Source: Bugulina stolonifera (Eukaryota > Bryozoa > Gymnolaemata > Cheilostomatida > Bugulidae). Taken from it: a stretch of DNA of 64,000 nucleotides. The DNA lies in NCBI GenBank assembly GCA_935421135.1, contig OW285189.1:14157072-14221071 (forward strand), in the 5' to 3' direction. A model generated the notes under the pieces. It saw only the letters and a program-made list of their open reading frames with translations, did no database searches and had not been told where the DNA came from. Positions 1-12,403 of this stretch are shown one piece after another. Made by a program: the position numbers and the translations under genes. Numbering within the stretch: position 1 is the first letter of the stretch; every line of letters starts with the position of its first letter.

Positions 1-600
1 CTATAGTAATAATTTGAAACATGCATAACACAAAACGAAAAAGTTGCAATACATTAAGAATATTGAATTCAATAACAAAACTCATACAAAATGGAGGGAG
101 ATTAATAAACTGTATAACAAAATAAATCGCAATGCAATATGTAATTTATCAGTAATTTTGTGCTACTAGGAGTTGAGAAATGTTATGGATGGACATACTT
201 TCTTGGCAAATAATCAAACCATAAGGTAAAAGAGCATGCATGGTTTAGACATTGAATATAAGGGATGTCATGCATACCTTGTGTAATAAAAATAAATACA
301 TGCAAATACACAAAAAATACTCTCCTGCATTGAATGTGATAGTTGATTAGTTTTAATTTGCATAAAATATTGTATATGTAAGTATACATTGTACATGTAC
401 ATTCTAGAATAAATTGATATACGTGTACATCGATTAATAAAGTTTCCACGCTTGTCACAGTCAACACTTCTAACAGTCTTTTGTAAAAGGGCATGTGGAC
501 ATGTCTACACCCAACCTGATATCTAACACTGTTTATCCTGTCTATCCTTTCCTTAACCCCTCAAAGCCACTCCACCACAAATAGCTGCTGGAAGATATGA
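1..600. other. Region downstream of TMEM145, no gene seen
   Basis: AT-rich sequence beyond the TMEM145 stop codon. It probably includes that gene's 3' UTR. It holds one of the many TACATGTA palindromes (392-399). The only open frame is short, minus-strand and low-complexity, and I do not believe it. Confidence 0.5.
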
Positions 601-3600
601 TTAAGGGGGAGTTGCTAGTTCATCTTCTATTGGTATATGAAGTACTCTAGCCTTTGTTCTAACTTTCACCTAGCCTACTCATAGCTATAGCTCTCTCTTG
701 AATATATTCTCCAGTTTCATGTGGAAATTGATCAATGTCCACAGGCTACAATATAATGCACATTTCTTTTCGCTACTAGATGTCAAAGACCAACTTTATA
801 ATATAACAATGGATGCCTTTTACATTTTACATGTACATGTGTATAGACCTGATATTAATGACCCTACATGGGGTTGGAATACATGATGGTGTTAGTTATA
901 GCTATAATTACAGTCAATAAAAATGCTACTGGAAATCTACTTTTATTTTGATTGCTTTGTACAAGTAGGTCAATGCACTTGCTTCAATGTTTCGACTGTA
1001 AAGCCATGTTTCTTATCTCCTCATACTCTCCCACAATAACAGACACTTACATGTAAATATAATGCATAGTACAGTATGTAGTATCTATATCATGTGATTA
1101 CATTGCACATGTATATTCCACATGTACAGTTAATGTAGCATCATGAACATAAGTTACAATTTAGATGTTATAACTTACCCTACTTGTACCATTTGTATCT
1201 GTGGTGAAAATGCTTTCACTACCAGGCCTGCCATAGCTAATGCTGACTGGCTGATTGTTAGGATCATAGACTATTCCTTTATTTGGGTCACCAAGGCAAG
1301 CGTCTGTTATCTGGGTGGTCTTTACATGATACGGGAAATTCTCATTGGCTTGACTTGGCCAAGTCAGAACCTGTAAATATTTAGTTTACAATATTATTGA
1401 AAAATGGTGGTGTGGGATAATATTTTAATGATGAATAGTAGTACAAGATGCATTTTTTATATATAGATATATTTCCTAATATTTCGTCACTTGTCCAAGA
1501 GGATCCTCTGATGATGTTACTTGGACAAGTGACGAAATATTAGGAAATAAAGCTTTATATAAAAAATGCGTCTTGCACTACTATTCATCATTACAATATT
1601 ATGTAAGTGTATATTGACGCATCATCACTAGCATACATAGGAAAAATTGAGAGTCACGTGGATCAAAGAAATGCTAAAATGTATAACTTGTAGCCCCTCA
1701 ATCCAATCACCTTGAGTAGGAGAATGAACCAAGCTTATTTGAGTCATGGGAAAACAACTCCAAGTTTATGTGAACGATGAAGCACAAATATCAACTCTTA
1801 GAGTACATGCTTATTTTAGAGACTACAGTCTTATAGAGTCTACAGTAAGTATGCCTATCACATATATCACATATAATTACCATGAAGACAAGATGTCCCA
1901 TGAACACCACAAACAGGTTAACTCCATTTACAACCTTCTCTCTTGACCACTTGGGAATGTAATCCAGTGCAATGAATACCATAATAGGGCCTGCCCAGAA
2001 CCTATATGTATACAAGCATAACAATACTTACATCATATTCATTTGTCATTAAACATTAAAATATAATCGTAGTTTATAATCAAATTATTGAAGGCTAAAA
2101 ATAGTGGAATGAGTGTCATAACTTCATCTGAAACTATAGATAATGGGATCGGCATTGAAAAAGTGTATCATTTGTTAGCCTAGTTTCTTTATACTACCAA
2201 CGTTAGTATTATAATATAAGTTAATATTACATCAGGATGGACATACCATATGCAGTATATAATGAAGAAAGGAATGTAGAAGACTTTTTTCTCGGGATAG
2301 TTCTTTATAGTGAAGGCAAATCCATAGATGAACCAGAGCCAAGCAAATAATTGAATAGCGATCAATATGTATCCTGGGACACTGTCATATATATATAGTA
2401 CTTGACCAGGGTCCAAAGCCTGTAATGTTATATGACAATGAATACCATATTATTTTATAAACTGTACATGTATATGCGTATACATAAATGACAAAACAAT
2501 TTGCTTATACAGTCACAAAGGGGCCATACTATAACATGAAACTAATGGTAGTAGTGATTAATATAAAGACTGCTAGTAACAGTTTAAATTGTTCTATTCT
2601 GTGAGATTTTAAATGCTCTGCTAACTTGGTGAGAACTGGTATATGCATCGTAAAATTGGCTTTTGAATAAACATACTCTGTACAGAACAAGTGAACGTGC
2701 ATGTCAAATGAAAATATTATAAATACATGCCTCTTTATATAATTATGTACATTGTTGTAGCTGCCAATGCTTATGTAGTGGTACTGGTGCATATTAACAA
2801 CATATTGTAACTTACACAACAGAACATACATGTCAACATATGTGATTGGACAATGATTATGAAATATAACACACTTACTGTAGCCTCCCATATGAACATA
2901 GATATGGAGACAGCAATGTATATTACGCTGAATATTATTATCTTTATCACACCAATCTTTCTTATTCTTCCCCTAGTAATTGTGTAGCCTTTAGCAACCA
3001 GAATCAAAAGTATCACAAACAGTATAACGCTGATAAATTCCAGGAATCGGCCTAAAACATAAAATATTTGCAATTAAATATTATATTACATAATGCATGC
3101 AACATGTGGAAATAATTTCTATATATATGTTTGCTTACATAAGCTTTATATTATTTTATTGATAACAATTGATTTATAAAACTTAGAGATCTAAAAAAGA
3201 AATCTAACAAATGTTGATGTACTCTTACCAAAGTATCTCCAGTTGTCCTGTTTCTTTCCCGTCAGACCATAGTTGGACCAATAAGCAACAAATATGATCA
3301 AAGAGAAGAACTGTATGAAGATGGATGCCAGATATAACTTATATGTCACATGGAACATCTGAATCTTCACCAGGGAGTCTGGAAATTAGTAACCGCAAAG
3401 GAAATTATTTGAATACATAAGTAGTCTTGACTTGGTTGTCTCCCCCATTTATTTTGGAGTAATGTAACCCTTTCCCTTATGTTAGTATTCAAAGTGGAAC
3501 AAATGAGGTGGGTACACTGTGCATGCAATCTTACAGATTAGTATTGTATAGCCATCCACTTAATCTTATAGTAGCAAGGAAATTGGTGAATTACTAAAAT

Positions 3601-6600
3601 GAAATAAATTATGCTCTGGTGAGATTTGACCTCAAGACCCTATGACTGATAGTCAAGCACTCTACCACTACACTATCAGGTCCACAGTGACTGTATGGGG
3701 AAAACTAGCTATTAAAATGAGGGTACGCGCCTGCTGGCCATATAACCACTAAAATTGCGGTGGTTACACACCATATACTCCCGTATAACCACACTTCAAA
3801 CACTGCCTTATGCAGATGAAAGCAGAGATTTATTGCTACACAAAAATGTTCCCATTCTTACACCTTACAATCAAGTTAGCAAAACACTAACAAAAGGCAC
3901 GCATGAGAAAACAGCGAAAACTCCAGTACAGTTATAACTTTCCAAACCTAAAATGAAACAATGAGTTTGGGCTACTGAAAATATGATGGTCTTCCAATAA
4001 ATGTAGGCCTCATTGTTTTTGAGTTTGTGATCATTTGGTCCTGAGACATCTGCAACTAAATTTGGTCTTCATAACGTAAAGATAAAAAATTTGTTATCAG
4101 ACTTCTCACAGATATTCACTGCTAATACAATATAGACATGTATACATATACATGTGTATGTTGCAAGCATTGGCAAACTTCCTTGATAATTAATGTGGTA
4201 TCACATTCAACAGCGCAAATAAATCAAGACCTTAGTCTGGTCTTAGCCAATTTTTAGTGGGGGGGGGGGGGGGGGAGATGCCGCCATAGAGCAATATATT
4301 TCTACTCAGTATCATTAACATCCTTAATACACGGCATGTAGCCTATAAATATGAATCCCTGCTTTCCATATGAACCAAATACTATTCTATTAAAATTCAT
4401 GATTATTTTATCTACAATTACATTGTCTAGCACTTTGAACATTGAGAGTATTGGTTTGTATACAGCTTAAGAATGGTATGTTGGTTTAGTCCAGTTTAGA
4501 TTAATAGTATCAATAGGTTTTATTGATGTGGCTCTAGTGTGCTTTTGTATAAACTTTTCTAAACCAGTATATTGACTTATACTCCCAAGAACAGCGCAGC
4601 CATCAAATGTATGAATAAATACTCACATGTGACGTAACATGATAGAACAATCATTAAGAAATACGCAACCAGAAATCCAATATCCGTCTGAAGTATATCT
4701 AAAAATACAGCACATGTACATTGTAAATATACTGTGTCAAATTATTATTTAGCAATATTGATAATTGCACACAATAATAAGTATCACAAGTAAAGTTGTA
4801 TGCTTGGCTTGTTAATGTTACCAAAAAAGGAACGTCATAAACTCCGCACATGTCTAGATTTTACATAACATACATTCGGAACATGGAGTCTGGTGCCAAG
4901 TTTTACAAAAGAATAGTGATCCCATGTCCAGAAATCAACCATAGGATCTAAGGCTAAGTAAAGTACAATGGGACTATAGAACACTGCGCCTAATTGGTCC
5001 ACACTTGGTCAATCAATAACGCAAGATTATAGTGACAGAGTGAACTTACAAAACTCATCAGCTGAATAATGCTGAAAGAAGATAGCTCCCTCTGGTGCAT
5101 TGGTCATGTGCAAGCTGTACTGCATGTCGATACCCTGTAATATATACCAATACTGTTTAGTAGTCTACACCATAGAGTTGGAGAAGATTATGCTATGGGC
5201 TACACAGAGTAAAATATAAAACACCTTGTAAGTGATATTATCATTTGACGACGTGACAATTGTACTGCATTTTGTTTAAAATAGTATTTTTGAACAGTGT
5301 GTTTAAACTGAACTTTCTAGCATAAACATATCATTGGACAATAAGAGGGAAATTAAAGATGGGTGAACCACTGGTCACTGATTCCAGTACGATTGTCCAC
5401 TTCACTACCATATGTACCAACTTAAGTCACCAAATTGTAGGCTAATGTATAATGATCTGACTTTCATGGCTACAGTCTGGACCTCTATTGATAGCTTACA
5501 GTGGTAAGTGTACTACTACTGAGCGTATACCTGTTATTTTTACTGCAGGCACAGAAACGTGTTCATGTTGACAATAAACATATAATAGCCGTACCTTATT
5601 AGAACCGCAGTGTGCTATCGCTATGTACCACCATTTTTCTCTGGGCGTCCCAAACGTTCTGCCAGCTGAACAATTAAGTATAGCATTCGATTGCACTCCA
5701 GAAACCTCATCAGTCTCTGAACAGCCGGAGTACTTGAATTCAGTGGTGAGAGTGGAATAACCACCGATGTCTTTCACTATATCGACCTTGTCCTCACATG
5801 ACTAGAATAAGTAAGAAACTAAATAAACAGGAGACTTATTGCTTCAACATGGCAAATGAATTTAATAGTGGCCATAAGGCAAATCAACAACCATGTGCAT
5901 GTGTATTGAGGGAAAGGTTTAGCCATTGCATTCTCTTACCCATGATTCATTAGACTACAATGCTGAATAAACATTAGGTATAATTCAAACCAAGCCAACC
6001 AATGGTACTACTCACTTAGCCAACACATCCCATGATATATATATATATATGTATAAGATTACGCAATGCTGCTGACAGTTTGTTTTCGCTAAAAAATTAT
6101 ATTTGCATAAAAGCTACAAATTGAGAACAAAATATCTCTCTCAAAAACAACAAACTTAATCCATTTATACATCAACGTCTAAATTTGTCACAATCAAGTG
6201 TCTACATTGTACAGCATAATGGAGATCTAGGTAATATAAATAACTTTACCAGGCCACCTCCAGGGTAGACTATCTCCCATGTATCTTCTTGATATACTAC
6301 CAGTCTGTATGGTAACTCTGCGGTTTTGTTGTAGAATAAGTGATCCTGTAGTTACAGAATAAGTATTCATGTTAATAGGCCTTATACACCAGCACTAACA
6401 GAATGGGCCATCGTCACACTATAGACCTGACACAGTAGGCGCTTGCACATATATGTAGGTCTTGCGCCTATAAATATACTTAGCACTTGAACTTTTCATC
6501 ATCTTTTCAACTATGAATCCAACGAATTTGCAACTGTTCGAAACTTCAGTTAGAGACCAGACGTTCCAAAAACGTTTGAACCACAATCTCAACCATAAAC

Positions 6601-7745
6601 AACATTTTTGGAACGTCCTGTTTCTAACTGACACCTTTGAAATGGCCCTTCACCAAACAGAAATTTTGGTTAATATACTATGTACATGCATGTATTTACT
6701 TGTTCAGTATATCTATGTGCATGTTTATGGGCAAAATTAGACGGCATGTAACTTCAATGGTACTTGTAAGCAACACACTTGGTTTGGCCTGCGATTCGAA
6801 CAGGTAAGTTTTTGACAATTAACTGGAAACTGGGTACTTAGGCTAGATGGTTCACAATAAAATGAGTACCTTTGGGTAGGAAATAGTCCACTGTAGTCTT
6901 CCAACATGTCCACGGCTGGTACCCACTGAACCAAGAAAGCAGAACCTCGTAAGAAACTCCCAATCCTGTAAAAGTCAAGTCATATACATGTACATATATA
7001 TATTATACAGCTATTATTATACATCTATATATCATAGATCTATATATTATACATCTACATGTAGATGTATATATTATACAGCTATTATTATACATCTATA
7101 TAATATCATAGATCTATATATTATACATCTACAATGTACATGTATGTATAATTATATCTATATGTTATACATCTATATATATCATACATATATATATTAC
7201 CCATCTATATTATAGATCTATATATTATACATCTACAATGTACATGTATGTATCATATATCTACATGTATATATTATACATCTATATATCATATATCTAT
7301 ATATTATACATGTACAATTATATACATTACACATTCAACATCTACCACTAATGAACTTGGAATGTAGATAAGCCTACTTTAGAAGTAGTCAGCAACTGAT
7401 GGCTCGCAAATGATTTGTTAATTGTGCCATACCCGGATTTTTGAGGTTAATTTACCAACTGTAGCCTATGTTTACTAAACATCGTTTTCAAACAGTTATA
7501 TCTCGTTTATAAACAATGAACCATCAGTTACATTATGGCGACGCATCCCCCACTGTGTTACGTAAAATTTGCAATAGTAGAGAGATGTATCAGCATATAT
7601 TCCTTTCACTTGAATATACATTAAATACATTGATACACATACAAACCTTGGAAGATTTCAAGTGTCCTTCTACAATCTTTCCCTGAGTGAGAGATAAGAG
7701 ACACACATGCAAGCAGAGAGCAGCAGTCCAGAATAATGTAGACAT
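601..7745 (-). CDS. TMEM145: TMEM145-like seven-transmembrane protein with luminal GOLD-like domain, 12 exons
   Basis: Seven-pass protein of the GPR180/TMEM145 family; members have an N-terminal luminal GOLD-like domain, and biochemical function is poorly known. Exons (minus): 7647-7745, 6870-6965, 6250-6345, 5595-5801, 5050-5134, 4627-4698, 3229-3378, 2879-3051, 2247-2419, 1881-2001, 1179-1370, 601-669. All have GT..AG borders and sum to 1533 nt (510 aa, close to the roughly 490 aa of vertebrate TMEM145). A signal peptide (residues 1-22) precedes a cysteine-containing luminal part with the motifs TRFCFLG and PREKWWYIAI. Seven hydrophobic segments lie between about residues 195 and 424. Family hallmarks are VAKGYTITRGRI, DPGQVLYIYDS, IPKWSREKVVNG and, after the last helix, NFPYHVKTTQI. 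The last match favours TMEM145 over GPR180. Introns 2 and 7 carry a foldback, a homopolymer and tRNA-like debris. Confidence 0.93.
1420..1600. repeat. Foldback (inverted-repeat) element in the last TMEM145 intron
   Basis: Two arms of about 80 bp (1420-1499 and 1520-1600) are near-perfect reverse complements around a 20-nt spacer. The arm tips read CTTGGACAAGTGACGAAATA on the right arm, with the complement on the left. Only a few mismatches are visible, so the element is young or under constraint. It is probably a hairpin MITE. No coding potential. Confidence 0.85.
3494..3528. repeat. 35-bp dispersed repeat, copy 1
   Basis: Matches 8743-8777 with one visible difference; the shared core is AACAAATGAGGTGGGTACAC. 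Flanks do not align well beyond this, so it may be the conserved end of a larger decayed element. Confidence 0.6.
3615..3685 (-). repeat. tRNA-like sequence, probably a SINE head or tRNA pseudogene
   Basis: Read on the minus strand it has a good A box (TAGTGTAGTGG) and a B-box-like stretch (GGTCAAATCTC) at tRNA spacing. The acceptor and T stems do not pair properly, so I do not call a functional tRNA. It lies in TMEM145 intron 6. Confidence 0.45.
4259..4275. repeat. Poly-G run (17 G)
   Basis: An uninterrupted run of G in TMEM145 intron 6, unusual in such AT-rich DNA. Length may be inexact because of sequencing or assembly slippage. Confidence 0.7.
6544..6634. repeat. Foldback element in TMEM145 intron 2
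   Basis: Arms of about 31 bp. The left arm contains CAGTTAGAGACCAGACGTTC and the right arm, reverse-complemented, reads CAGTTAGAAACAGGACGTTC. The spacer is about 28 nt. A separate shorter dyad (TAGGCGC..GCGCCTA) lies just to its left at about 6433-6468. Confidence 0.75.
6980..7330. repeat. AT-rich simple-sequence tract (TATA/ACATCTATATAT type)
   Basis: Low-complexity stretch of TATATTATACATCT-like repeats in TMEM145 intron 1, studded with TACATGTA palindromes (6985, 7056, 7137, 7241, 7262). The open frames here are repeat artefacts. Confidence 0.8.
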
Positions 7746-8294
7746 CTTCCTCTGTTATACACCTACATCCAGCTATAACTAATACTTGGTCCAGTTATGC
7801 TAGTGTCAATGTAATATCTCTTAACCAAATTGCAAATCATTCACTATGACTAACTACTTGAGTATAATATAATACTGTGCATAGTATATTATTTTACTAA
7901 CAATTGTAACATAGGAACAGGACAACAACACGCAAACTAAGTACCGCTTTGCGCTTGTTAAAGACAGAATAAAATCAATGCCACGGCATTGTGTGCACAT
8001 TAATGCATTATTTTTATTCACCTTTGTATGTGGGTGAAGCACTCCACCTAGGGGCAAAAGTATTAATACAACAAAGTGAGTAATACAACTCCAAACTGAA
8101 GTAGGCCTACTTGGTTTTATTTAACAAAATAATTTGCCATATTCATCTGCAGTTATATAAACAGTTGAAGTTGTAGCTTTCTATCATCATTGCCTATATA
8201 ATTATTGTTATTGCTCACACATTCATAAATTACAAACATGTATTAGAATTTACACATAGACTGTACATACACATACTGTTGAATACTATAATAA
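7746..8294. other. Region upstream of TMEM145, no gene seen
   Basis: Expected to contain the TMEM145 promoter and 5' UTR on the minus strand. I recognise no core promoter element in it and see no credible coding exon. Confidence 0.4.
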
Positions 8295-8742
8295 CAGGGC
8301 TTTCAACTTGATAAAGTGAAAAATCCTAATAAAGTGCTGAATTGAGAAAAAAGATGCCACTGCGAGGCCAGAGGCCCCGCCAGCCTGTGAAGCGGGCTGC
8401 CTGGGAGGGCGCGGGAGGGGCGGCGGACCGTCCTCTCGCGTTTGAAAATTTTTTAACTGTGCCATCTAAAATGGCACCAGTTCATGCAATTCTAGTCATA
8501 TTTTACTTAAAATGTGCTGTGCTTGGTAGAGGTTGGAACATGCAACTTGTGTGTATTTATTTGGTAGAACAAACAAAGATGCAAATAGGGCATACAGTAT
8601 ATACATGTACAGAGTAGATGTAGGTGGTGGAGATAGTGGAAAATATTGTGTATATATACAATAACAGATAACTATATGACACCATAACACAGATTTAAAC
8701 AAAATACAGATATAGCCTATATCTGTATGGCTCCAAGTGGAA

Positions 8743-8777
8743 GTGGAACAAATGAGGTGGGTACACCGTGCATGCAA
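8743..8777. repeat. 35-bp dispersed repeat, copy 2
   Basis: Second copy of the repeat at 3494-3528, here inside the hAT-like element. Confidence 0.6.
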
Positions 8778-9069
8778 AATGTTTGACATGTTTTGACTTG
8801 TCCCCCTTGTTTTCTTGTCAATGTCTAAAATGTTATATATTTGTGGGTAAACAGTAGTACTTGGAACTTTCTAACACAAAAATATTTGCAATATATATAA
8901 TTACATATCTCTTATGTGTTATTTTGTAAAACCTATTAATATCAGATTGGAAAATAATTTAGACATCCATTTGATTCAAATATTAAATTGACTAGGTTAG
9001 CAACCTCTCAACTCTCTATTGATTCCATTGGACAGACTTTGATTGTGTATGGCTTAGGTGCTAGTTAGC

Positions 9070-9491
9070 CTACTAGCAAAGGGAGTACTCTCCAAAGAGC
9101 GTAAAAGGAAAAAGGGATCACTCATTGATAATACCCTGTCTCACCAAATACGCCCAATTTGGCGGTCCCGACGTTCCGTTATTCACTTACCCGCCATCTG
9201 CTTACTGGTAATTTAGATAGCTGTTCGACTTAACGCGGAACTTAACGATTGTCATATCGACGATTCTGTATTGATATCTTGTAAACATAAATATGTGGTT
9301 TATACGACGCCGTTGTAAATAAGCGCTTCTTATTGGTCTGCGGAACGCCAATAGCCATAATGGATTTGTACACAAGGTGGCACAACTCCTTACTTAATCC
9401 GGACCGCGTTTGGAGGCGGGGGGAGGGACAGTTTTTGGCCGGTGTGATCCCTCTTTCCTTTTACTCTCTTTGTACTCTCTTTGCTACTAGT
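9070..9491. mobile_element. Inner MITE, copy 1, with about 50-bp terminal inverted repeats
   Basis: The left end (about 9070-9125, with the core AAAAGGAAAAAGGGATCAC) is repeated in inverted form at about 9435-9490. The interior (9130-9360) aligns with 53880-54090 in the GALC intron, sharing blocks such as CAATTTGG.GGTCCCG.CGTTC and TTCCCGCCAT-like sequence. It is therefore a dispersed family, probably a MITE. Confidence 0.65.
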
Positions 9492-9998
9492 AACAAATCC
9501 TAACACAATAGCAAAATCCGAACAGTGAGTGGAAAATATGGAAATCCGTCCGAATGCCCAAAAGAGAAGAACAAACCCGAACAATTTGGATTTAATCCGA
9601 GTAGTTGAGAGCCCTGTAATAATTGGGGGATAAATTTTATCGAAAAAAAAGCTTGTAGCCTGTATTCTTAGTGTGCATACAACGCATACCAAGAACACAG
9701 GCTATAAGCTAACAGTGCCTACTATTTATAATACATGTACACATTAATGTGCTACCACTGCAGTTCAGGCTACCAATAGCATGGTCCAATATTCAATATT
9801 TTTGTAATCATTGTAATAAAAACTGCTTTTCTTTCTTTGTCTAATACAATAACATAGATAATTATAACAACTGTACAACATCCTCAGTGCATAGCTAATA
9901 ATGTAAGAGCTACTTATGATTGAGTGGACACAATCGACAAATAATCCAATATTACATGTTGTATCACTAATCACTATGCAGGTAACAATCGGTATCGG

Positions 9999-12403
9999 TA
10001 GTTGATAAACAAACCAGGCAGTGGACAACAACTTCAAGTCAAATTTTCAGGTGAGAAACTTACATGTAAAACTAATACCTGGACAGGTTCTTCATAAAGT
10101 AATATATAGTAAACCACTAGGAATTGAAATTCTGCTCCAGTTGTGTATTAATTTTAAATGATTAGGATAGATTAATTTCACTCTATGCTGAAATCTGAAA
10201 AACCTATATTACTGAGCATACAGGTTAAACATATCGTATAGATGAGTGTATATATATATACATAATGCTTCTGTTATATATCTGTTATATATAATATAAT
10301 CAAGTACTACTGCATTTATGTTGACACAGATATCTCTCTTGTGGGATCCATCCTTGCTTATGGTAATTCTGCGAGAAACAGTGAGGAAATACATGTAGAT
10401 AGGCAGCATGAATAGAGAAGGCAGCAGTCTATCAATTATCACCAATGAAATAGGTACAGTATACATGTATATTATATAACTCTCACATCGAGCTATAATT
10501 ATACGTGTTACCTAGCCGGAAGAACGATTTTGCCATCACATTTTGGTAGCGCGGTAAAGATCGTAAAGCCTCTATAAAGAATATATATGTGGTTTGTATT
10601 GTGTATAGTACACTGCACGTACTTTCCAAGTTTCTCTGTTAGGTCGAAGGGATTGAAAGTTGGCAAAGATATTGAGGACTGTTGATATTGAAATAACCAA
10701 AGAAATTGCAATGTACATGAGTACCACCCATTCTGGTTTGCCCTGCTGTCTAGTACACATAATTATTTTCTATTACGTATGTAGATGCAGTAATTGGAGA
10801 ATTGACTGATAGCCCTACCCTCCCTGTTCATACCAAAGACCAAGAGAAATGTTTAGAAAATAAATCCCATGGACTATACAAGTTAAGTCAACAAGAAATA
10901 GAAGATTTGATACTTATGGAACACAACAATACAAAAACAATTCAAAATGTTACAAAACCATCCTCTGATGACCTAATAGAATCAAGTCTAACCGATCCTT
11001 TACTTGCAACAGAATGGGACATACATGTAAGTATATTATTACCTCACACTCATCACACATCTATTCCCCTTGTGCGTTAGCGTGGGCACCAAGCCCACTA
11101 GTCTAAATAAAACTGCATTAGTAGAGATTAGTCCAAGGTAGTGGTTGCTGGTAGAAGGTACATGTAGATAAAAGCTGTGAAGTAGCATTAGGGCAGATTA
11201 AAGGGAGGCAACTTCACACTAAGTGAGCTAATTCATTTCTCTAGCACCTCAGTTCGCTCAGGGCCATGAATGTCGGAACAACTACTACATTGAACTAAAT
11301 TCTACTTATTGATTGGTTTAGGCTAGTGGGCTTGGTGCCCAGGCTACATATACACAGCAAATACACAATAGCTTGCATGTTCCATCTCAATTTTGTACTG
11401 AATTATTTATGGAATGCAGATATATGATAAAGCGGAATCATGGACTGATTTAGAAGAAACAAATGAATTGCGAGTTTCCAGCACAAGATTGGTAAGTAAT
11501 CAATACGACAAGCTACTACTCGACTTTATCCATTGTGGGTGAAACTATATTACATTTATGAAACCTTGTCTGGAGTTACCCTTACTTTATGGAAGTTGTT
11601 ATCCAATGCAAGGGCACCAGGCTCATAGCATTGACAATATAACCCACTACCACATGCAGGCATTTTATGCATTCTATATAACTTAAAACAAGGAAAGCGA
11701 CTCCAAAATTGTAACCAAGCAAAATCATTTTGTAGCTCCAAGTAATTGTTTCGCCTGATATTCCTTCACGAAATGGAGTAGAGCCTGACAAATCATCAAT
11801 GTAGGTACTATACATAGTCTAAAAGTTTGATCACACAGCTGAATGCTTTGAAAAAACTTGTTAAGTTTTCACAAATTGCGAGGGTGTTGTCAAACGTGTG
11901 CAGGCCGGTGGCAAAATTGTCTGCACCCAACATACACAAACATGTTCAATCTCCACAAATTCACCAATACTTGTGGCTGTGTGGCTGTACTTTCATTTGT
12001 ACATCTACCTTATATATACACAACATACTTACATCATGATTGTTGTAAAGCATTGTGATCAATTGATCAGAAGCAATTATTTTATTTCGAATAGTTTTTC
12101 ACATTTTCAACTTACACAATGCACTAGTACACCCCCAGAAACAATATATTACTCTATATTACTGTTTAATTGTCAGATTCAAACCTGCCATGCGTCTATA
12201 TGCATGTGTTATTACATTTACTAGCCGTGATTCAGCTGTTATTATCATATGCCACTAGATACTATGACAATGGGGACGTGGAACTGCTCAAGAGTATAGA
12301 GAAAAGTTTTTCAGTCTGTAAACAACATACATTCAGCGATGACCTGATAGCCACGTCTCGACTCAGTAATAGTACAGTGGACTCTGTAGCACAGAAAATA
12401 TAA
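9999..12403 (+). CDS. Unrecognised plus-strand gene, 3' part, at least four exons
   Basis: I do not recognise this protein. Exons 10785-11026, 11420-11491, 11736-11800 and 12259-12403 have consensus splice sites and keep one frame to a TAA at 12401. That four-exon agreement is the main support. A further exon at 10002-10050 (encoding LINKPGSGQQLQVKFS) would also join in frame. No start codon was found, so the 5' end lies further left or in an unseen exon. The product is hydrophilic and acidic, rich in Ser, Thr, Asp and Glu, without membrane segments. A likely helix contains LSQQEIEDLILMEHNN and a second segment contains VELLKSIEKSFSVCKQ. It resembles a cytosolic adaptor-type tail more than an enzyme. 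Intron 2 holds a small MITE. Confidence 0.55.
11078..11346. mobile_element. MITE with 30-bp terminal inverted repeats
   Basis: Left end TAGCGTGGGCACCAAGCCCA and the inverted right end TAGCCTGGGCACCAAGCCCA differ at one base in this stretch, and the match continues about 10 bp further. TA at both outer edges fits a TA target duplication of Tc1/mariner type. Length is 269 bp with no coding capacity. It lies in an intron of the unrecognised gene. Confidence 0.75.

Larger units (their letters stand above)
8295..9616. mobile_element. hAT-like DNA element (about 1.3 kb) with a nested MITE
   Basis: Begins with CAGGGCTTTCAACT and ends with the reverse complement of CAGGGCTCTCAACT (13 of 14 identical), a typical hAT-style terminus. 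The flanks share TAATAA, but a clean 8-bp duplication is not visible. It has no transposase frame, so it would be non-autonomous. Near the left end (about 8355-8450) is a GC-rich patch unlike anything else in the window. The right half holds a second inverted-repeat element, listed separately. Confidence 0.55.

Noticed and set aside
3615..3685. Functional tRNA gene
   Set aside because: A and B boxes are present, but the acceptor and T stems do not pair; a SINE head or pseudogene is more likely.
10209..10760. Minus-strand hydrophobic frames (for example one with a WVVLMYIAISLVISIS helix at about 10640-10760) with donor-like sites
   Set aside because: They cannot be joined to upstream exons, and they abut a better-supported plus-strand exon. 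AT-rich DNA often gives hydrophobic chance frames.
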